In this document: piece by piece, positions 1 through 7,831 of the stretch
How the letters are laid out: the number at the start of each line of letters is the position of its first letter
Position numbering within the stretch: position 1 is the stretch's first letter
Origin: an uncultured Roseburia sp.
Lineage (GTDB): Bacteria > Bacillota_A > Clostridia > Lachnospirales > Lachnospiraceae
Length of the DNA: 64,000 nucleotides
Assembly (NCBI GenBank): GCA_900557275.1
Contig: USRX01000007.1
Location: forward strand, 34,476 to 98,475
Direction: 5' to 3'
Made by a program: the position numbers and the translations under genes
Notes under the pieces: model-generated
What the model saw: the letters and a program-made list of their open reading frames with translations, nothing else
Databases searched by the model: none
Told to the model about the DNA's origin: nothing

Positions 1-338
1 ATGATCTTCTGTAAATTTTCCAATGCCGTATCCGTAAAGATTTCTCTTGGAACTGCTATTGTAAGCTTTTCCTGCTGCATTGGCACTTCTTCAGTAAATT
101 CCGCATCATCTTGAAAGCCACACTCCCGTAACTGTCTGATTAAGTTTTCCACCCTTTCCGCCTCTACTCCATCCGGGATATGCAGTACACCCTCTTTGTC
201 AAGTCGGTATCCTGCAATATCGTATGCACAGCTTGGCACTCGCTCATAATGCGGTGCTGTTTCGAGTATTTTGCCAATCTCCTGCGCCAATTTTGGTCTT
301 TGCTTTGATTCCAGTGTAAATCTGATTTCGTTTCTCAT
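1..338 (-). CDS. Conjugative-element accessory protein, N-terminal part (runs off the window)
   Basis: An open frame starts at ATG 338-336, preceded on the minus strand by AGGCAGG at good spacing, and stays open to base 1, so about 112 N-terminal residues are present. The protein begins MRNEIRFTLESKQRPKLAQE and contains YDIAGYRLDKEGVLHIPDG. This resembles small 'virulence-related' proteins carried by clostridial conjugative transposons, whose function is unknown. That assignment is from memory of the family and is moderate. The C-terminus lies left of the window. Together with the palindrome at 585-598 it suggests that an integrated mobile element borders the window. Confidence 0.6.
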   Translation of the reverse strand, partial: MRNEIRFTLESKQRPKLAQEIGKILETAPHYERVPSCAYDIAGYRLDKEGVLHIPDGVEAERVENLIRQLRECGFQDDAEFTEEVPMQQEKLTIAVPREIFTDTALENLQKI

Positions 339-560
339 AATATGTACCTGCCTTTCTTTTTTCGGTAGTACATATATCACTCTGACGGCACAGAATAGCA
401 AGACATTTCTGATTATATTTCTGTCAGAAAATATGCATAAAAACTGTGCTTTTTCTATCGTTTTACACATGGTTTTTATGCGTATTTTGGTATTATCCGG
501 CAAAACAAAATCGGTTAAAAAAGCGGTAATCTGCGGAGATTTTCATATAATATGGATTCT

Positions 561-655
561 GTGGGTATCCCCCCTGTTTAATTCTGCGAAAATTCGCACG
601 AAGGGGCCCATCGGTCTTCAGGCAGAAAGATTGTAGAGATTTGGATACCCCCTCC
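561..655. other. Possible oriT-like region: palindrome and flanking pyrimidine-rich repeats
   Basis: The stretch 339-706 holds no convincing gene. It contains the inverted repeat TGCGAA-AA-TTCGCA (585-598), followed at once by CGAAGGGGCCC. It is flanked by two similar segments, GGGTATCCCCCC (563-574) and GGATACCCCC (642-651). A perfect short dyad followed by a conserved unpaired stretch is the usual layout of a MOBP-type transfer origin. No relaxase is in the window, so this is only a candidate. Confidence 0.3.
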
Positions 656-706
656 AACCACTAATAAATTACTATTCCAAATTATATCTTGCTACAATAT
701 TTACTC

Positions 707-1468
707 TTAGTCAAATTTCAAAACCTGTTGTTCTCCATCCAGATTCTTTTTTCCTCTCAATTCTCTGTCAAGCTCACCAGCTGCCTTTATCTCTATTTTT
801 TCATCAGGTATTTCAAGTCCCCAATTATCCCATCCTACATAATTATTACGTGCAAAAAGTTCAATTTTATCCTGCAAAGGAAACATTTTTGTTATACCTT
901 CAATAACATCAACAGGCTTGACACTATGTTCTCCCCTATGTATAGCCACCATCTGACGTACATTTCTTGCACCTCTTGGCTGTGGAAACTTTCCCTTTTT
1001 GAAAGCAAGTACAAATTCGGTTTGACTTAATGTATATCTTCCCGGATTATGCACCATTTTATCCCATACAAACGCAACAGTCTTGTATTCAAATCCCCAC
1101 GCTTTACCCAACTCTATTGAATTCGCCATCTGTGGTCCAGTTGTCCACATAAACAGAATACAATCATCGTCAGCAATAGATTTTACATCTAGTTCTTTTA
1201 ATTGTTTAAGTTTTACTGTAGGATATTTAAAAGACGCTGAACTAAGAAATATTTTCTTTTCAAACCCTACGTTCTCATCTTTTATCGTTGTTTTATCATA
1301 TTGCATTTTTCCACCATAATCCCAAGGTGGATCTGCATAAATAACTTGATATTTCTTTTCAGGCAATTTGGGATAAATCTCCTCCAACGGATTTATCTTT
1401 GTTCGTTTCTTCTGTTCAACATTATATATTGAATATGCCGTTATATCTTCCTTCTTTTCTTGAAGCAT
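707..1468 (-). CDS. MT-A70 family adenine-N6 DNA methyltransferase (restriction-modification, M subunit)
   Basis: A 253-residue protein with the DPPW catalytic motif (residues 46-49, context VIYADPPWDYGGK) of MT-A70-type m6A methyltransferases. It also has the downstream family features FMWTTGPQ, the KTVAFVWDK strand, and a C-terminal LFARNNYVGWDNWG. The start has GAAAGGATG upstream. It is divergent from the controller and nuclease genes at 1600 and 1817, with a 131-bp shared promoter region. M.MunI belongs to this MT-A70-like group, and the neighbouring nuclease is MunI-like. The enzyme therefore probably methylates adenine in the nuclease's own target, inferred to be CAATTG, to protect the host chromosome. 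Confidence 0.85.
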   Translation of the reverse strand: MLQEKKEDITAYSIYNVEQKKRTKINPLEEIYPKLPEKKYQVIYADPPWDYGGKMQYDKTTIKDENVGFEKKIFLSSASFKYPTVKLKQLKELDVKSIADDDCILFMWTTGPQMANSIELGKAWGFEYKTVAFVWDKMVHNPGRYTLSQTEFVLAFKKGKFPQPRGARNVRQMVAIHRGEHSVKPVDVIEGITKMFPLQDKIELFARNNYVGWDNWGLEIPDEKIEIKAAGELDRELRGKKNLDGEQQVLKFD

Positions 1469-1523
1469 TTATATCATCCTTTCTTCTAAAACATAACTAT
1501 AGGATAATCGAAACCCGCCTTAA

Positions 1524-1542
1524 AGTCAATATTTTTGTGACT
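1524..1542. promoter_or_regulatory. Candidate controller-protein operator
   Basis: The intergenic space between the methylase and the controller gene holds the dyad AGTCA-(9 bp)-TGACT. Controller proteins of restriction systems bind GACT/AGTC-type half-sites in exactly this position. The dyad lies about 58 bp upstream of the controller start. Binding is inferred, not shown. Confidence 0.45.
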
Positions 1543-1599
1543 CATAATCCGTTGTTTTATATACAGCACAGCAATACAATGTAGAAATGAGGTGATTAC

Positions 1600-1806
1600 A
1601 TGGTCATAAATGATTTTGCAAACCGAATCAAAGGGCTTCGACAGCAGCAAGGGCTTAGTCAAGAAAAATTTGCTCTTAAAATTGATATGGATAGAACTTA
1701 TTATGCTTCTGTCGAAGCCGGAAAACGAAATATATCTATAAAAAATATCAAAAAAATAGCGGATGGTTTTGAGCTATCGCTTGAAGAACTATTTAAAGGC
1801 ATGTGA
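1600..1806 (+). CDS. XRE-family controller protein of the restriction system
   Basis: A 68-residue helix-turn-helix protein. The HTH spans roughly residues 5-60, with the signature GLSQEKFALKIDMDRTYYAS and the recognition-helix segment YYASVEAGKRNISIKN. GAGGTG lies at suitable spacing upstream. It ends 10 bp before the nuclease start and points away from the methylase. Size, position and fold match C proteins of type II systems. These activate nuclease transcription only after enough C protein has built up, so that methylation comes first when the system enters a new cell. Confidence 0.85.
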   Translation: MVINDFANRIKGLRQQQGLSQEKFALKIDMDRTYYASVEAGKRNISIKNIKKIADGFELSLEELFKGM

Positions 1807-1816
1807 GGTGTAATTT

Positions 1817-2443
1817 ATGGCAAAAAAGCATTTAGAAGGACGTGGCAACTGGCAATCTGAATCTGGTCCTGGAGGGAAAGCAGGAACTGCAGAAAGAAAT
1901 CTTATTTCAGTATTTGAAAAGGCATTTGAAGGTACAGAATATGTGATATCTAATCATCCTAAAGATTTCAAACATCTATATGAAAATGTAATTTTATCTG
2001 AAGAAACCTTATCTCAAATATACAATCCAGACGAAGAAACCATGGCCAAAGCTCGGCAACGTGGTTGGGGTGTTTCTCCTGATTTTTCAATCACAAATAC
2101 TAGAACTGGAAAAACCATCTTTGGCGAAATCAAACGACAAGATGGTTGGGTTGAAGGGGGAAAACCTAGTGATGGACGTGGTAATGTTCATGAACGTATG
2201 TGTAAATTATTTACCCCTGGATTAATGAGGGTTTATCGTGAAAAAAGCAAAATCACAGATTTGTCTGTCCTTCCCTTTTGGGTTGTACTAGAAGGCGACA
2301 TTACCAGAGATCCCAAGCGGAATCGCGAAATGGCTTATTGGTTCGCTGAATATGATAAAAATTATTTTATGTGGAGACCTGGTGCAAATGGACAAGTTTT
2401 AGTAGATCACTTTAATAAATATTTGAAAAAATATTTAGACTAA
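1817..2443 (+). CDS. MunI-like type II restriction endonuclease
   Basis: A 208-residue PD-(D/E)XK nuclease. Asp89 (context SPDFSI) and Glu104-Ile-Lys106 (context FGEIKRQDGW) are 15 residues apart, the same spacing as Asp83/Glu98/Lys100 of MunI. The segment GNVHERMCKLFTPGL is also typical of that family, and MunI itself is about the same size. MunI cuts CAATTG, so that is the expected target. GAGGTG precedes the start, 10 bp after the controller gene, so the two are co-transcribed. The frame is intact and all three catalytic residues are present, so the enzyme is probably active. Confidence 0.85.
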   Translation: MAKKHLEGRGNWQSESGPGGKAGTAERNLISVFEKAFEGTEYVISNHPKDFKHLYENVILSEETLSQIYNPDEETMAKARQRGWGVSPDFSITNTRTGKTIFGEIKRQDGWVEGGKPSDGRGNVHERMCKLFTPGLMRVYREKSKITDLSVLPFWVVLEGDITRDPKRNREMAYWFAEYDKNYFMWRPGANGQVLVDHFNKYLKKYLD

Positions 2444-2450
2444 CAAAATG

Positions 2451-2482
2451 AGCAGTTCATGGTTAAATGAACTGCTTATTTT
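2451..2482. terminator. Bidirectional terminator between nuclease gene and 2485 gene
   Basis: A perfect 10-bp stem, AGCAGTTCAT / ATGAACTGCT, with a 6-nt loop. It is flanked by an A-rich stretch on the left and TTATTTTC on the right. It separates the convergent genes ending at 2443 and 2485. Confidence 0.8.
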
Positions 2483-2484
2483 CA

Positions 2485-2721
2485 CTATTTCTTTTCCACT
2501 TGCTTTATATAATAATTGGAATATGTCTCTTCTGAGTATAATGGGTCGCTTTCAGAATATCCTTCTTCATAATTTATTTCACTGATTTCTGAATATAATT
2601 CATTTTTTTGAATTAATAATCGCATTTGATCAACTGCCTTTTCCCATGTTGCCCAAACGCCTCTTATTCCACAGAGCTGACTAGATTCTCGTTCTTCATA
2701 CAAAATATATACTTTATCCAT
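2485..2721 (-). CDS. Small acidic hypothetical protein
   Basis: A 78-residue protein starting MDKVYILYEERESSQLCGI, with a segment GVWATWEKAVDQM. It resembles short DUF-type proteins that begin with a KVYxLYE strand, but I do not recognise a specific family. It is rich in Glu, Tyr and Ser toward the C-terminus. It lies 3 bp downstream of the ribbon-helix-helix gene at 2725-2922, so the two form one unit. Cargo of the accessory region is the likeliest reading. A toxin-antitoxin pairing is possible but unsupported. Confidence 0.5.
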   Translation of the reverse strand: MDKVYILYEERESSQLCGIRGVWATWEKAVDQMRLLIQKNELYSEISEINYEEGYSESDPLYSEETYSNYYIKQVEKK

Positions 2722-2724
2722 TTT

Positions 2725-2922
2725 TCATTTTCCTTCCCTTTTATCAGATTTATTATCATTTGGAACTGGCAATGCATTTATAGCATCTCTAATAGCCTGC
2801 GATTTTAGCACCCCCATTTTTTTGCAATACAATTCTAATCGTCTCAATGTCATTTCATCCATTCTAATAGTATATCCATGTTCCTTATTATTATCTCCCT
2901 TGGGTCTTCCCATTCTTTTCAA
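2725..2922 (-). CDS. Ribbon-helix-helix DNA-binding protein
   Basis: A 65-residue basic protein beginning MKRMGRPKGDNNKEHGYTI. RMDEMTLRRLELYCKKMG and SQAIRDAINAL fit the beta strand and two helices of the CopG/Arc-type ribbon-helix-helix fold. An AGGAGG-like site (TATAGGAGGTATTAAAA) lies upstream of the start. It is the first gene of a two-gene unit with 2485-2721 and probably autoregulates it. Such proteins are common on mobile elements as plasmid- or toxin-type regulators. Confidence 0.65.
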   Translation of the reverse strand: MKRMGRPKGDNNKEHGYTIRMDEMTLRRLELYCKKMGVLKSQAIRDAINALPVPNDNKSDKREGK

Positions 2923-3040
2923 TTTTAATACCTCCTATAATGGCAATTATACTTTTTGCATTACAAAAAGTCAATATTTTTCGAACATTTGTTCTTTGTA
3001 TGTTTAATATTCCAATGCAAAATGAACCACTCCATGTACA

Positions 3041-3068
3041 CCTGTTTTACATCAACTATGAAAACAGG
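3041..3068. terminator. Hairpin in the gene-free stretch 2923-3769
   Basis: CCTGTTTT and AAAACAGG form an 8-bp stem with a 12-nt loop. No T-run follows on either strand, so terminator activity is uncertain. It may be part of the mobile-element remnant beside it. Confidence 0.35.
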
Positions 3069-3160
3069 CGTATCTTGTAAAACCTGCTATCGTACCACAT
3101 ATGCAGCACGGGCTTGACAAATACATATGTTCTCATAAATGTCTCCTAACCCAAATCAAG

Positions 3161-3228
3161 GTGGCTCAATGCCAACCAGAATGCTGGATCATTTCCAATT
3201 AGAATGCAGGCTCTGAACAACTGGAATA
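3161..3228. mobile_element. Probable IS21-family terminus remnant
   Basis: Three imperfect tandem units of 22-23 bp follow each other, with the cores GTGGCTCAATGCCAACCAGA, GCTGGATCATTTCCAATTAG and GCAGGCTCTGAACAACTGGA, each ending in AAT. Repeated GGCTCA/GGATCA blocks of this spacing are characteristic of the IstA-binding ends of IS21-type elements. No istA or istB gene is nearby, so this would be a solo end left by a deletion. Confidence 0.45.
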
Positions 3229-3235
3229 TTTAATT

Positions 3236-3282
3236 AAAGCCACACTCCCAGTAGTTTTCTACTAACGATTGCGGCTTTTATC
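3236..3282. terminator. Hairpin with T-run, probable terminator
   Basis: AAAGCC pairs with GGCTTT, enclosing the inner stem AGTAG/CTACT, and TTTTATC follows on the plus strand. It sits just right of the IS21-like end. Confidence 0.45.
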
Positions 3283-3769
3283 ATTCATATTTATCCTCTA
3301 AGTAGTCCCTTACTACTAAGGAATCCTCCCAACACCTTTGCCTTTATCCCACTTCCAGCCATAAGCCTTAGTAGTCTAAATCGTAGTAATTCCAAGGCTT
3401 TCCGCCATATTATGCCGTACTCTGCCCCAGTCTGCGAAGGTATGCATTATTATAAAACTGGAGTGCCGTGACAAATAAAGAGCACTTTTATCATAGTTGC
3501 ATAACCTCGCATTTCTTAGTTTTTCTTGGTTTTTCGGGCTTTGTAAGCCTTTGTAATTTTTTGCTTTCTGGCATAACCTAGTTTATTTTCGCATAATATC
3601 GTCAGCAAAAGGTGAAAAGTATGTTATAAATCAACTGTATAACACATCACGTCCCCCTATTTATAGGCAATTAAGCAACGATATACTGTAATTCCGCATC
3701 TTCTGACATTTCACTTTTGATTAGAACAGTGCTTACTTGTGCATTCTTCTTTCAATTTTGAACCCAGAT
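3283..3769. other. Gene-free stretch with short direct repeats
   Basis: I find no ORF with a ribosome site here. The 9-mer GCATAACCT occurs at 3499-3507 and 3571-3579, and GCATAA occurs again at 3591, between stretches rich in TTTTT. These could be recombinase arm-type sites or decayed mobile-element DNA. Nothing firmer can be said. Confidence 0.3.
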
Positions 3770-4774
3770 TTACTTAATCCGTTTCTGAATATCCTCAACA
3801 GATGGCAACTGCTTTTCCAAATCATCAGGCAGACTACTGGTTATTTTATATTCACTTACACCAATTGGCTTTGAAATATCCTTGAGCGAATATTCTGCGA
3901 CCACTTTGTTCTTGCTTTTGCATAAAAGTAAACCAATAGACGGATTATCCTGCTCTTTCTTCAAAATACCGTCCACGGCTGACAGATAAAAATTTAGCTG
4001 ACCCGCATATTCCGGCTTAAAATCACCGGTTTTTAGTTCGATAACCACATAACAGCGTAAGTTCAGGTTATAGAACAGCAAATCAACGTAAAAATCATCG
4101 CCACCTACATTCAAATGATACTGATTGCCCAGAAATGCAAATCCTGTTCCAAGCTCTAAAAGAAGCTTTGTAACATCCCGAACCAATACCTGCTCAATAT
4201 CCCACTCGAGCATATCCTCCCGAAAAGGAATAAAATCAAAAACATACGGGTCCTTCATAGTCTGTATTGCCAGCTCACTTTGCGAAGACGGTAAACGATT
4301 TTCAAAATTTGTAACTTTATCCGCCAGAACCTGCCGCTGATACAAGTTACTTTCTATCTGATGGACAAGAACATTTCGAGACCAGCCATTTTCTGCTGAC
4401 TTTTTGATATACCATTTGCGTTCATCCATATCCGTAATTTTATCCAGAAGAACAATATTGTGACCCCATGGAATTTGTGCAACAACCTGTTGCACAAATT
4501 CTCTGTCTGGATAAGTCTCTGAGAATTTTGCCATATACTTCAAATTGCGAACAGAATATCCTTTGCTTTCTGGAAAAGCGATTCGAATATCTGCTGCAAG
4601 GTTATCAATAAATTTGTTTCCCCATGATTTATGCTCATTAATCACGCAGCCAATATCATAGTAAAGAAGCAACATATCTGCATTCACATGAACTGCCGCA
4701 CGATATTGTGCCGCAGTAATTTCACTCTTAATATTTTCAATAACGGAAAGATATTCAGATGTATTCTTTAACAT
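3770..4774 (-). CDS. YhcG-type PD-(D/E)XK nuclease, DUF1016
   Basis: A 334-residue protein. Residues 1-160 match the DUF1016 N-terminal helical domain (KGYSVRNLKYMAKF, QIPWGHNIVLLDK). The C-terminal half is a restriction-like nuclease domain with Asp231, Glu246 and Lys248 (contexts YVDLLFY and YVVIELKTG) and QLNFYLSAVDG after it. Length is normal for the family. Members are frequent in defence islands and near restriction systems and are predicted nucleases of mobile DNA, but the target is unknown. It is monocistronic here, with CGAGGAGATAAAT before the start. Confidence 0.85.
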   Translation of the reverse strand: MLKNTSEYLSVIENIKSEITAAQYRAAVHVNADMLLLYYDIGCVINEHKSWGNKFIDNLAADIRIAFPESKGYSVRNLKYMAKFSETYPDREFVQQVVAQIPWGHNIVLLDKITDMDERKWYIKKSAENGWSRNVLVHQIESNLYQRQVLADKVTNFENRLPSSQSELAIQTMKDPYVFDFIPFREDMLEWDIEQVLVRDVTKLLLELGTGFAFLGNQYHLNVGGDDFYVDLLFYNLNLRCYVVIELKTGDFKPEYAGQLNFYLSAVDGILKKEQDNPSIGLLLCKSKNKVVAEYSLKDISKPIGVSEYKITSSLPDDLEKQLPSVEDIQKRIK

Positions 4775-4897
4775 ATTTATCTCCTCGCTTTCACATAATT
4801 CTTATCATTATTTTTCTCATTTAATATGTTCATATGCAATTTTATACTGTCTCTCCATCAGTCTTTTAAAAGTAATTTGTGTTCCAACTGATTTGTG

Positions 4898-5092
4898 TCA
4901 CAACTCCCAAAATTTCTCGCCAAACTCCGGAGTTAATGCTTCAACAATCAAAATCATATCCAGATCTCTTGTAGCTCTGAAATTTACTTCATTGCTTTCA
5001 AACAGAATATCACAGGCTGCACCACCTATTAAAACATACTATTCATCATAATCTGCAAAGTACTTCCGAAATGTGTCTAATCCTTTGAGCAT
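4898..5092 (-). pseudogene. AbiEii-like nucleotidyltransferase, broken and truncated
   Basis: Reading from ATG 5092-5090 gives MLKGLDTFRKYFADYDE, then an in-frame TAG (5041-5039, codon 18). It continues in the same frame with YVLIGGAACDILFESNEVNF, RATRDLDMILIVEALTP, EFGEKFWEL and a stop at 4898. The IGGxA and RATRDLDM blocks are the nucleotidyltransferase core of AbiEii-type toxins, which are normally 200 residues or more. The gene thus has both an internal stop and a lost C-terminus. It overlaps the end of the upstream gene by 16 bp, the tight coupling usual in such pairs. Confidence 0.65.
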
Positions 5093-5280
5093 ACATATTC
5101 CTCCAACATCTCATTCATTGAAATATCAACCCGTTCCTCTTCTTGTTCTTCTCTTGTCAGTGACAGTGATACGCTCAAGGGATCCTGCAATCCTTTTTCC
5201 CAAAAGTCAATAAAGTATCCAAGTTCCAAAACGACACAGCCAATTTCTTCCAATTCACTTGCTTGCTTTTCTTCTTTCAC
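5077..5280 (-). CDS. Small acidic protein upstream of the broken nucleotidyltransferase
   Basis: A 67-residue frame from GTG 5280-5278 with the content ELEEIGCVVLELGYFIDFWE and SLSLTREEQEEERVDISMN. I do not recognise the family. The frame remains open upstream of the GTG without a good start, and an ATG-started frame about 100 bp upstream stops early in another phase. The true gene may therefore be frameshifted. Its end overlaps the start of the nucleotidyltransferase remnant, so it may be the partner (antitoxin or accessory) of a decayed toxin-antitoxin unit. Confidence 0.4.
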   Translation of the reverse strand: MKEEKQASELEEIGCVVLELGYFIDFWEKGLQDPLSVSLSLTREEQEEERVDISMNEMLEEYVCSKD

Positions 5281-5581
5281 TCCACTAGCTTTCAGTTCTT
5301 TCTTTGTTACTGCATAGGTACACGGATGATTTTCTGTTCCTTTGTCTGTATTTCTGATTTTTTTTACTTTTATTCATTTTTCTTTTCTCCACAAATTAAC
5401 AGGTTATTACGCAGCACAAATCTAAAGAAAAAAATGCACTGCCTTTTCAGACAATGCATCTTAAACGTCGCAACTGACTGTCATTTTACAGACCCTATCG
5501 CTTTGCGTCTCAGCCTTTCGACTGATTTGCCGATGAATCTTTTCTTTGTATATATTGTATATTTTTCATTAAGGCTGTCTA

Positions 5582-7600
5582 TTATAAATATTTCATCATT
5601 GTTGGCACGAGAATGTTCATATCTACAGGCTTTGCAACATGATCATTCATTCCAACAGAAAGAACTTTTTGTATATCTTCTGCAAAGACATTGGCAGTCA
5701 TCGCAATAATTGGAATCCTGGCTTTTTTCATATCCTTTATCTTTCGGATGGCTAATGTGGCATCATATCCATTCATAACAGGCATCTGAATATCCATAAG
5801 GATCATCTTGTAATAATCAGCATCAGCCTTTTCAATCATGTCAATGCATGCAACACCATCATCTGCAGTCTCAACAATACATCCTTCTTCCGTCAATAGT
5901 TCTCTTGCAATTTCTGTATTGATTTCATTATCTTCAACTAATAAAACCCGAACACCATTCAAGCAATTTTTATTGCTCAGACTACTGTTTCTCTTCGCCA
6001 GCGTATCTTCTTTTGACGCTTTTCTGCAAGGAACAGTCACTGTAAATGAGGAACCCTCGCCCTGCTTACTTTTCACTTCTATCGTGCCATCCATAAGCTC
6101 TACAAGCTTTTTTGTAATGCCCATTCCGATTCCGCTGCCCTCAATATGACTGGCTGTAGAATTACGTTCTCTTTCAAAAGCATCAAAAATATGCTTTTGG
6201 AATTCTTCAGACATACCAATTCCATTATCGGTAATGGTAATGATCATATTGCACCAGTCTTCTTTTTCACAGGGTTTCTGTACCACTCTACAGGATATTG
6301 CACCTCCTGTATTTGTATACTTTATCGCATTACTTATAATATTGAAACAGACTTCTGACAGGTGCGGTGCATCCATATATACATACGGATACATAATCTG
6401 TTCCGTCAGAGAGAGCGTCTGATTTTTACTTTCTGCCTGTTGTTGGAACATAGTGACACAATTTTCAAAGTTCTCATGGACATCTGAAACAACATATTCC
6501 ATTTCGACCTTATTATTTTCAATTCTTGCAAGATCCAGAACATTACCAAGCAACGACAAAAGTTCTTTTCCGCATATTTGAATTTTTTCAAGGTATCTGC
6601 TGAGTTTTTCTGTTTCTATCAAATGTCTGGACGCCAGATCTGCATAACCAATGATTGCATTCATAGGAGTCCTGATGTCATGGGACATATTGAACAGGAA
6701 TGACGATTTTGCTTTATTTGCACAATCTGCTTTTAATTTGGCTTCCCGCAATTCCTCCTCTTGTTTTAATTCCCGCAGTTTTTCATCTGTCACATCTCGA
6801 TTTGCAATCAGTACGGATGTAACATTTCCATTTTTATCATAGCTCTGAGGAACAACCATGGAAAGAAACCATGATCCATTCTTCTTTTTGAATTCAGAAG
6901 ACATAGATTCTTTATTATGAATCCGTGCCGCCATGGTTTGTATATCAAAAAAATCTATATACTTCTGTACAAACGGTTCTGCTATAATACCTTTGATAAC
7001 CTCGAACTGAGGATCCCAATTTGCAGTATTCTCTTTAATATCCATATCCTTTTTTCGAGATCTTTTGACAAGTTCGATCTTCTTTGTTTTTAAGTTCAGC
7101 CTTGAGATATGATAATAGGCAGTACCTAATGCATGAAACGCCTGTCGAGTTTTCTTCACCTGCTTTCCCAATGTAACAGGGAACTCTTCACCGTCCATCT
7201 GCTCAAAATCCGGTATTGACTGATGCAGATGCTGAATCAGCCATTTTCCATTCGCCCACTTATAGATGATCGTAAATCTTGTCGCCATTTTAAAACATAC
7301 TGAACCATCTTTAAACAGCCCGGTAAAGTCTACTGTTCCATGTGCAAGAACATGGTCATCATCAAGCCGCTCTTCTTCCTGATGTAAATTTTGTACTTCA
7401 ATTCTGATTTTACCTCTTCGTTTTACATCAAATTCAAATGATTCTAAAAACTCATGCAGGTTCCTGAAAATCTCGTGTTTCCCAGTTCCAATCAGACTGA
7501 TATTTTCATCAAAATAATTCTCTATACCTAAATCATTTACTGATTCAGCGTTAATATATATTTTCAAAAGTTGCTCTGTGAGTTTTTTGAAATCATCCAT
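5582..7600 (-). CDS. Hybrid sensor histidine kinase with NTF2-like sensor domain
   Basis: A 672-residue soluble protein. Residues 1-135 look like an NTF2/SnoaL-type alpha-beta domain (AHGTVDFTGLF, TRFTIIYKWANGKWLI). Residues 150-280 are a PAS-like region ending in VLIANRDVTDEKLRELKQ. HisKA has His307 (NMSHDIRTPMNA). HATPase_c has DNGIGM and GSGIGMGITKKL (458-500). A C-terminal receiver has the acidic pocket VEDN (555-558), phospho-acceptor Asp603 (LMDIQMPVMNG) and Lys657. There is no membrane segment, so it senses an intracellular signal. No separate response regulator is adjacent. The 55-bp module at 7721 lies upstream and probably carries its promoter. Confidence 0.9.
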   Translation of the reverse strand: MDDFKKLTEQLLKIYINAESVNDLGIENYFDENISLIGTGKHEIFRNLHEFLESFEFDVKRRGKIRIEVQNLHQEEERLDDDHVLAHGTVDFTGLFKDGSVCFKMATRFTIIYKWANGKWLIQHLHQSIPDFEQMDGEEFPVTLGKQVKKTRQAFHALGTAYYHISRLNLKTKKIELVKRSRKKDMDIKENTANWDPQFEVIKGIIAEPFVQKYIDFFDIQTMAARIHNKESMSSEFKKKNGSWFLSMVVPQSYDKNGNVTSVLIANRDVTDEKLRELKQEEELREAKLKADCANKAKSSFLFNMSHDIRTPMNAIIGYADLASRHLIETEKLSRYLEKIQICGKELLSLLGNVLDLARIENNKVEMEYVVSDVHENFENCVTMFQQQAESKNQTLSLTEQIMYPYVYMDAPHLSEVCFNIISNAIKYTNTGGAISCRVVQKPCEKEDWCNMIITITDNGIGMSEEFQKHIFDAFERERNSTASHIEGSGIGMGITKKLVELMDGTIEVKSKQGEGSSFTVTVPCRKASKEDTLAKRNSSLSNKNCLNGVRVLLVEDNEINTEIARELLTEEGCIVETADDGVACIDMIEKADADYYKMILMDIQMPVMNGYDATLAIRKIKDMKKARIPIIAMTANVFAEDIQKVLSVGMNDHVAKPVDMNILVPTMMKYL

Positions 7601-7720
7601 ACGGTCCCCTCATGCTTAAAAAGTCTTAAATGACTTTAAGTTTTCTGTTTTATTTCTAAAGTTTATCCACTTTTCATTCTCTTCCAAAAAATCCGAATAT
7701 ACACGTCAAATTGTTTATTT

Positions 7721-7775
7721 TATTATATCATAAGCAAAATCGGCTTATGATCAACATTCGCCGTTCGTCAATCAT
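7721..7775 (-). repeat. 55-bp repeated module, copy 1: probable promoter with operator dyad
   Basis: The same 55 bp recurs at 63946-64000 with a single difference. Inside is the dyad ATCATAAGC-(7 bp)-GCTTATGAT. Read on the minus strand it ends in TATGATATAATA, a consensus -10 box, with TTGATC upstream of the dyad. Similarity stops just past the -10 box, which suits a conserved promoter/operator rather than a transposed element. It lies about 120 bp upstream of the kinase and just downstream of an XRE repressor gene. Confidence 0.6.
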
Positions 7776-7831
7776 ACGAGTATGTTGACTCTCTTGCGCT
7801 CATTATATCACATCGACATATTGTTCCACCA

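Noticed and set aside
271..636. 121-codon plus-strand frame over the oriT-like region
   Set aside because: It overlaps the real minus-strand partial gene for its first part, has no ribosome site and a composition unlike a protein.
2485..2922. Ribbon-helix-helix gene plus small partner as a toxin-antitoxin pair
   Set aside because: The partner shows no toxin motif, and size and order alone are not enough.
3283..3769. Decayed integrase gene in the gene-free stretch
   Set aside because: Translations on both strands are full of stops and show no recombinase motif. Only short repeats are supported.
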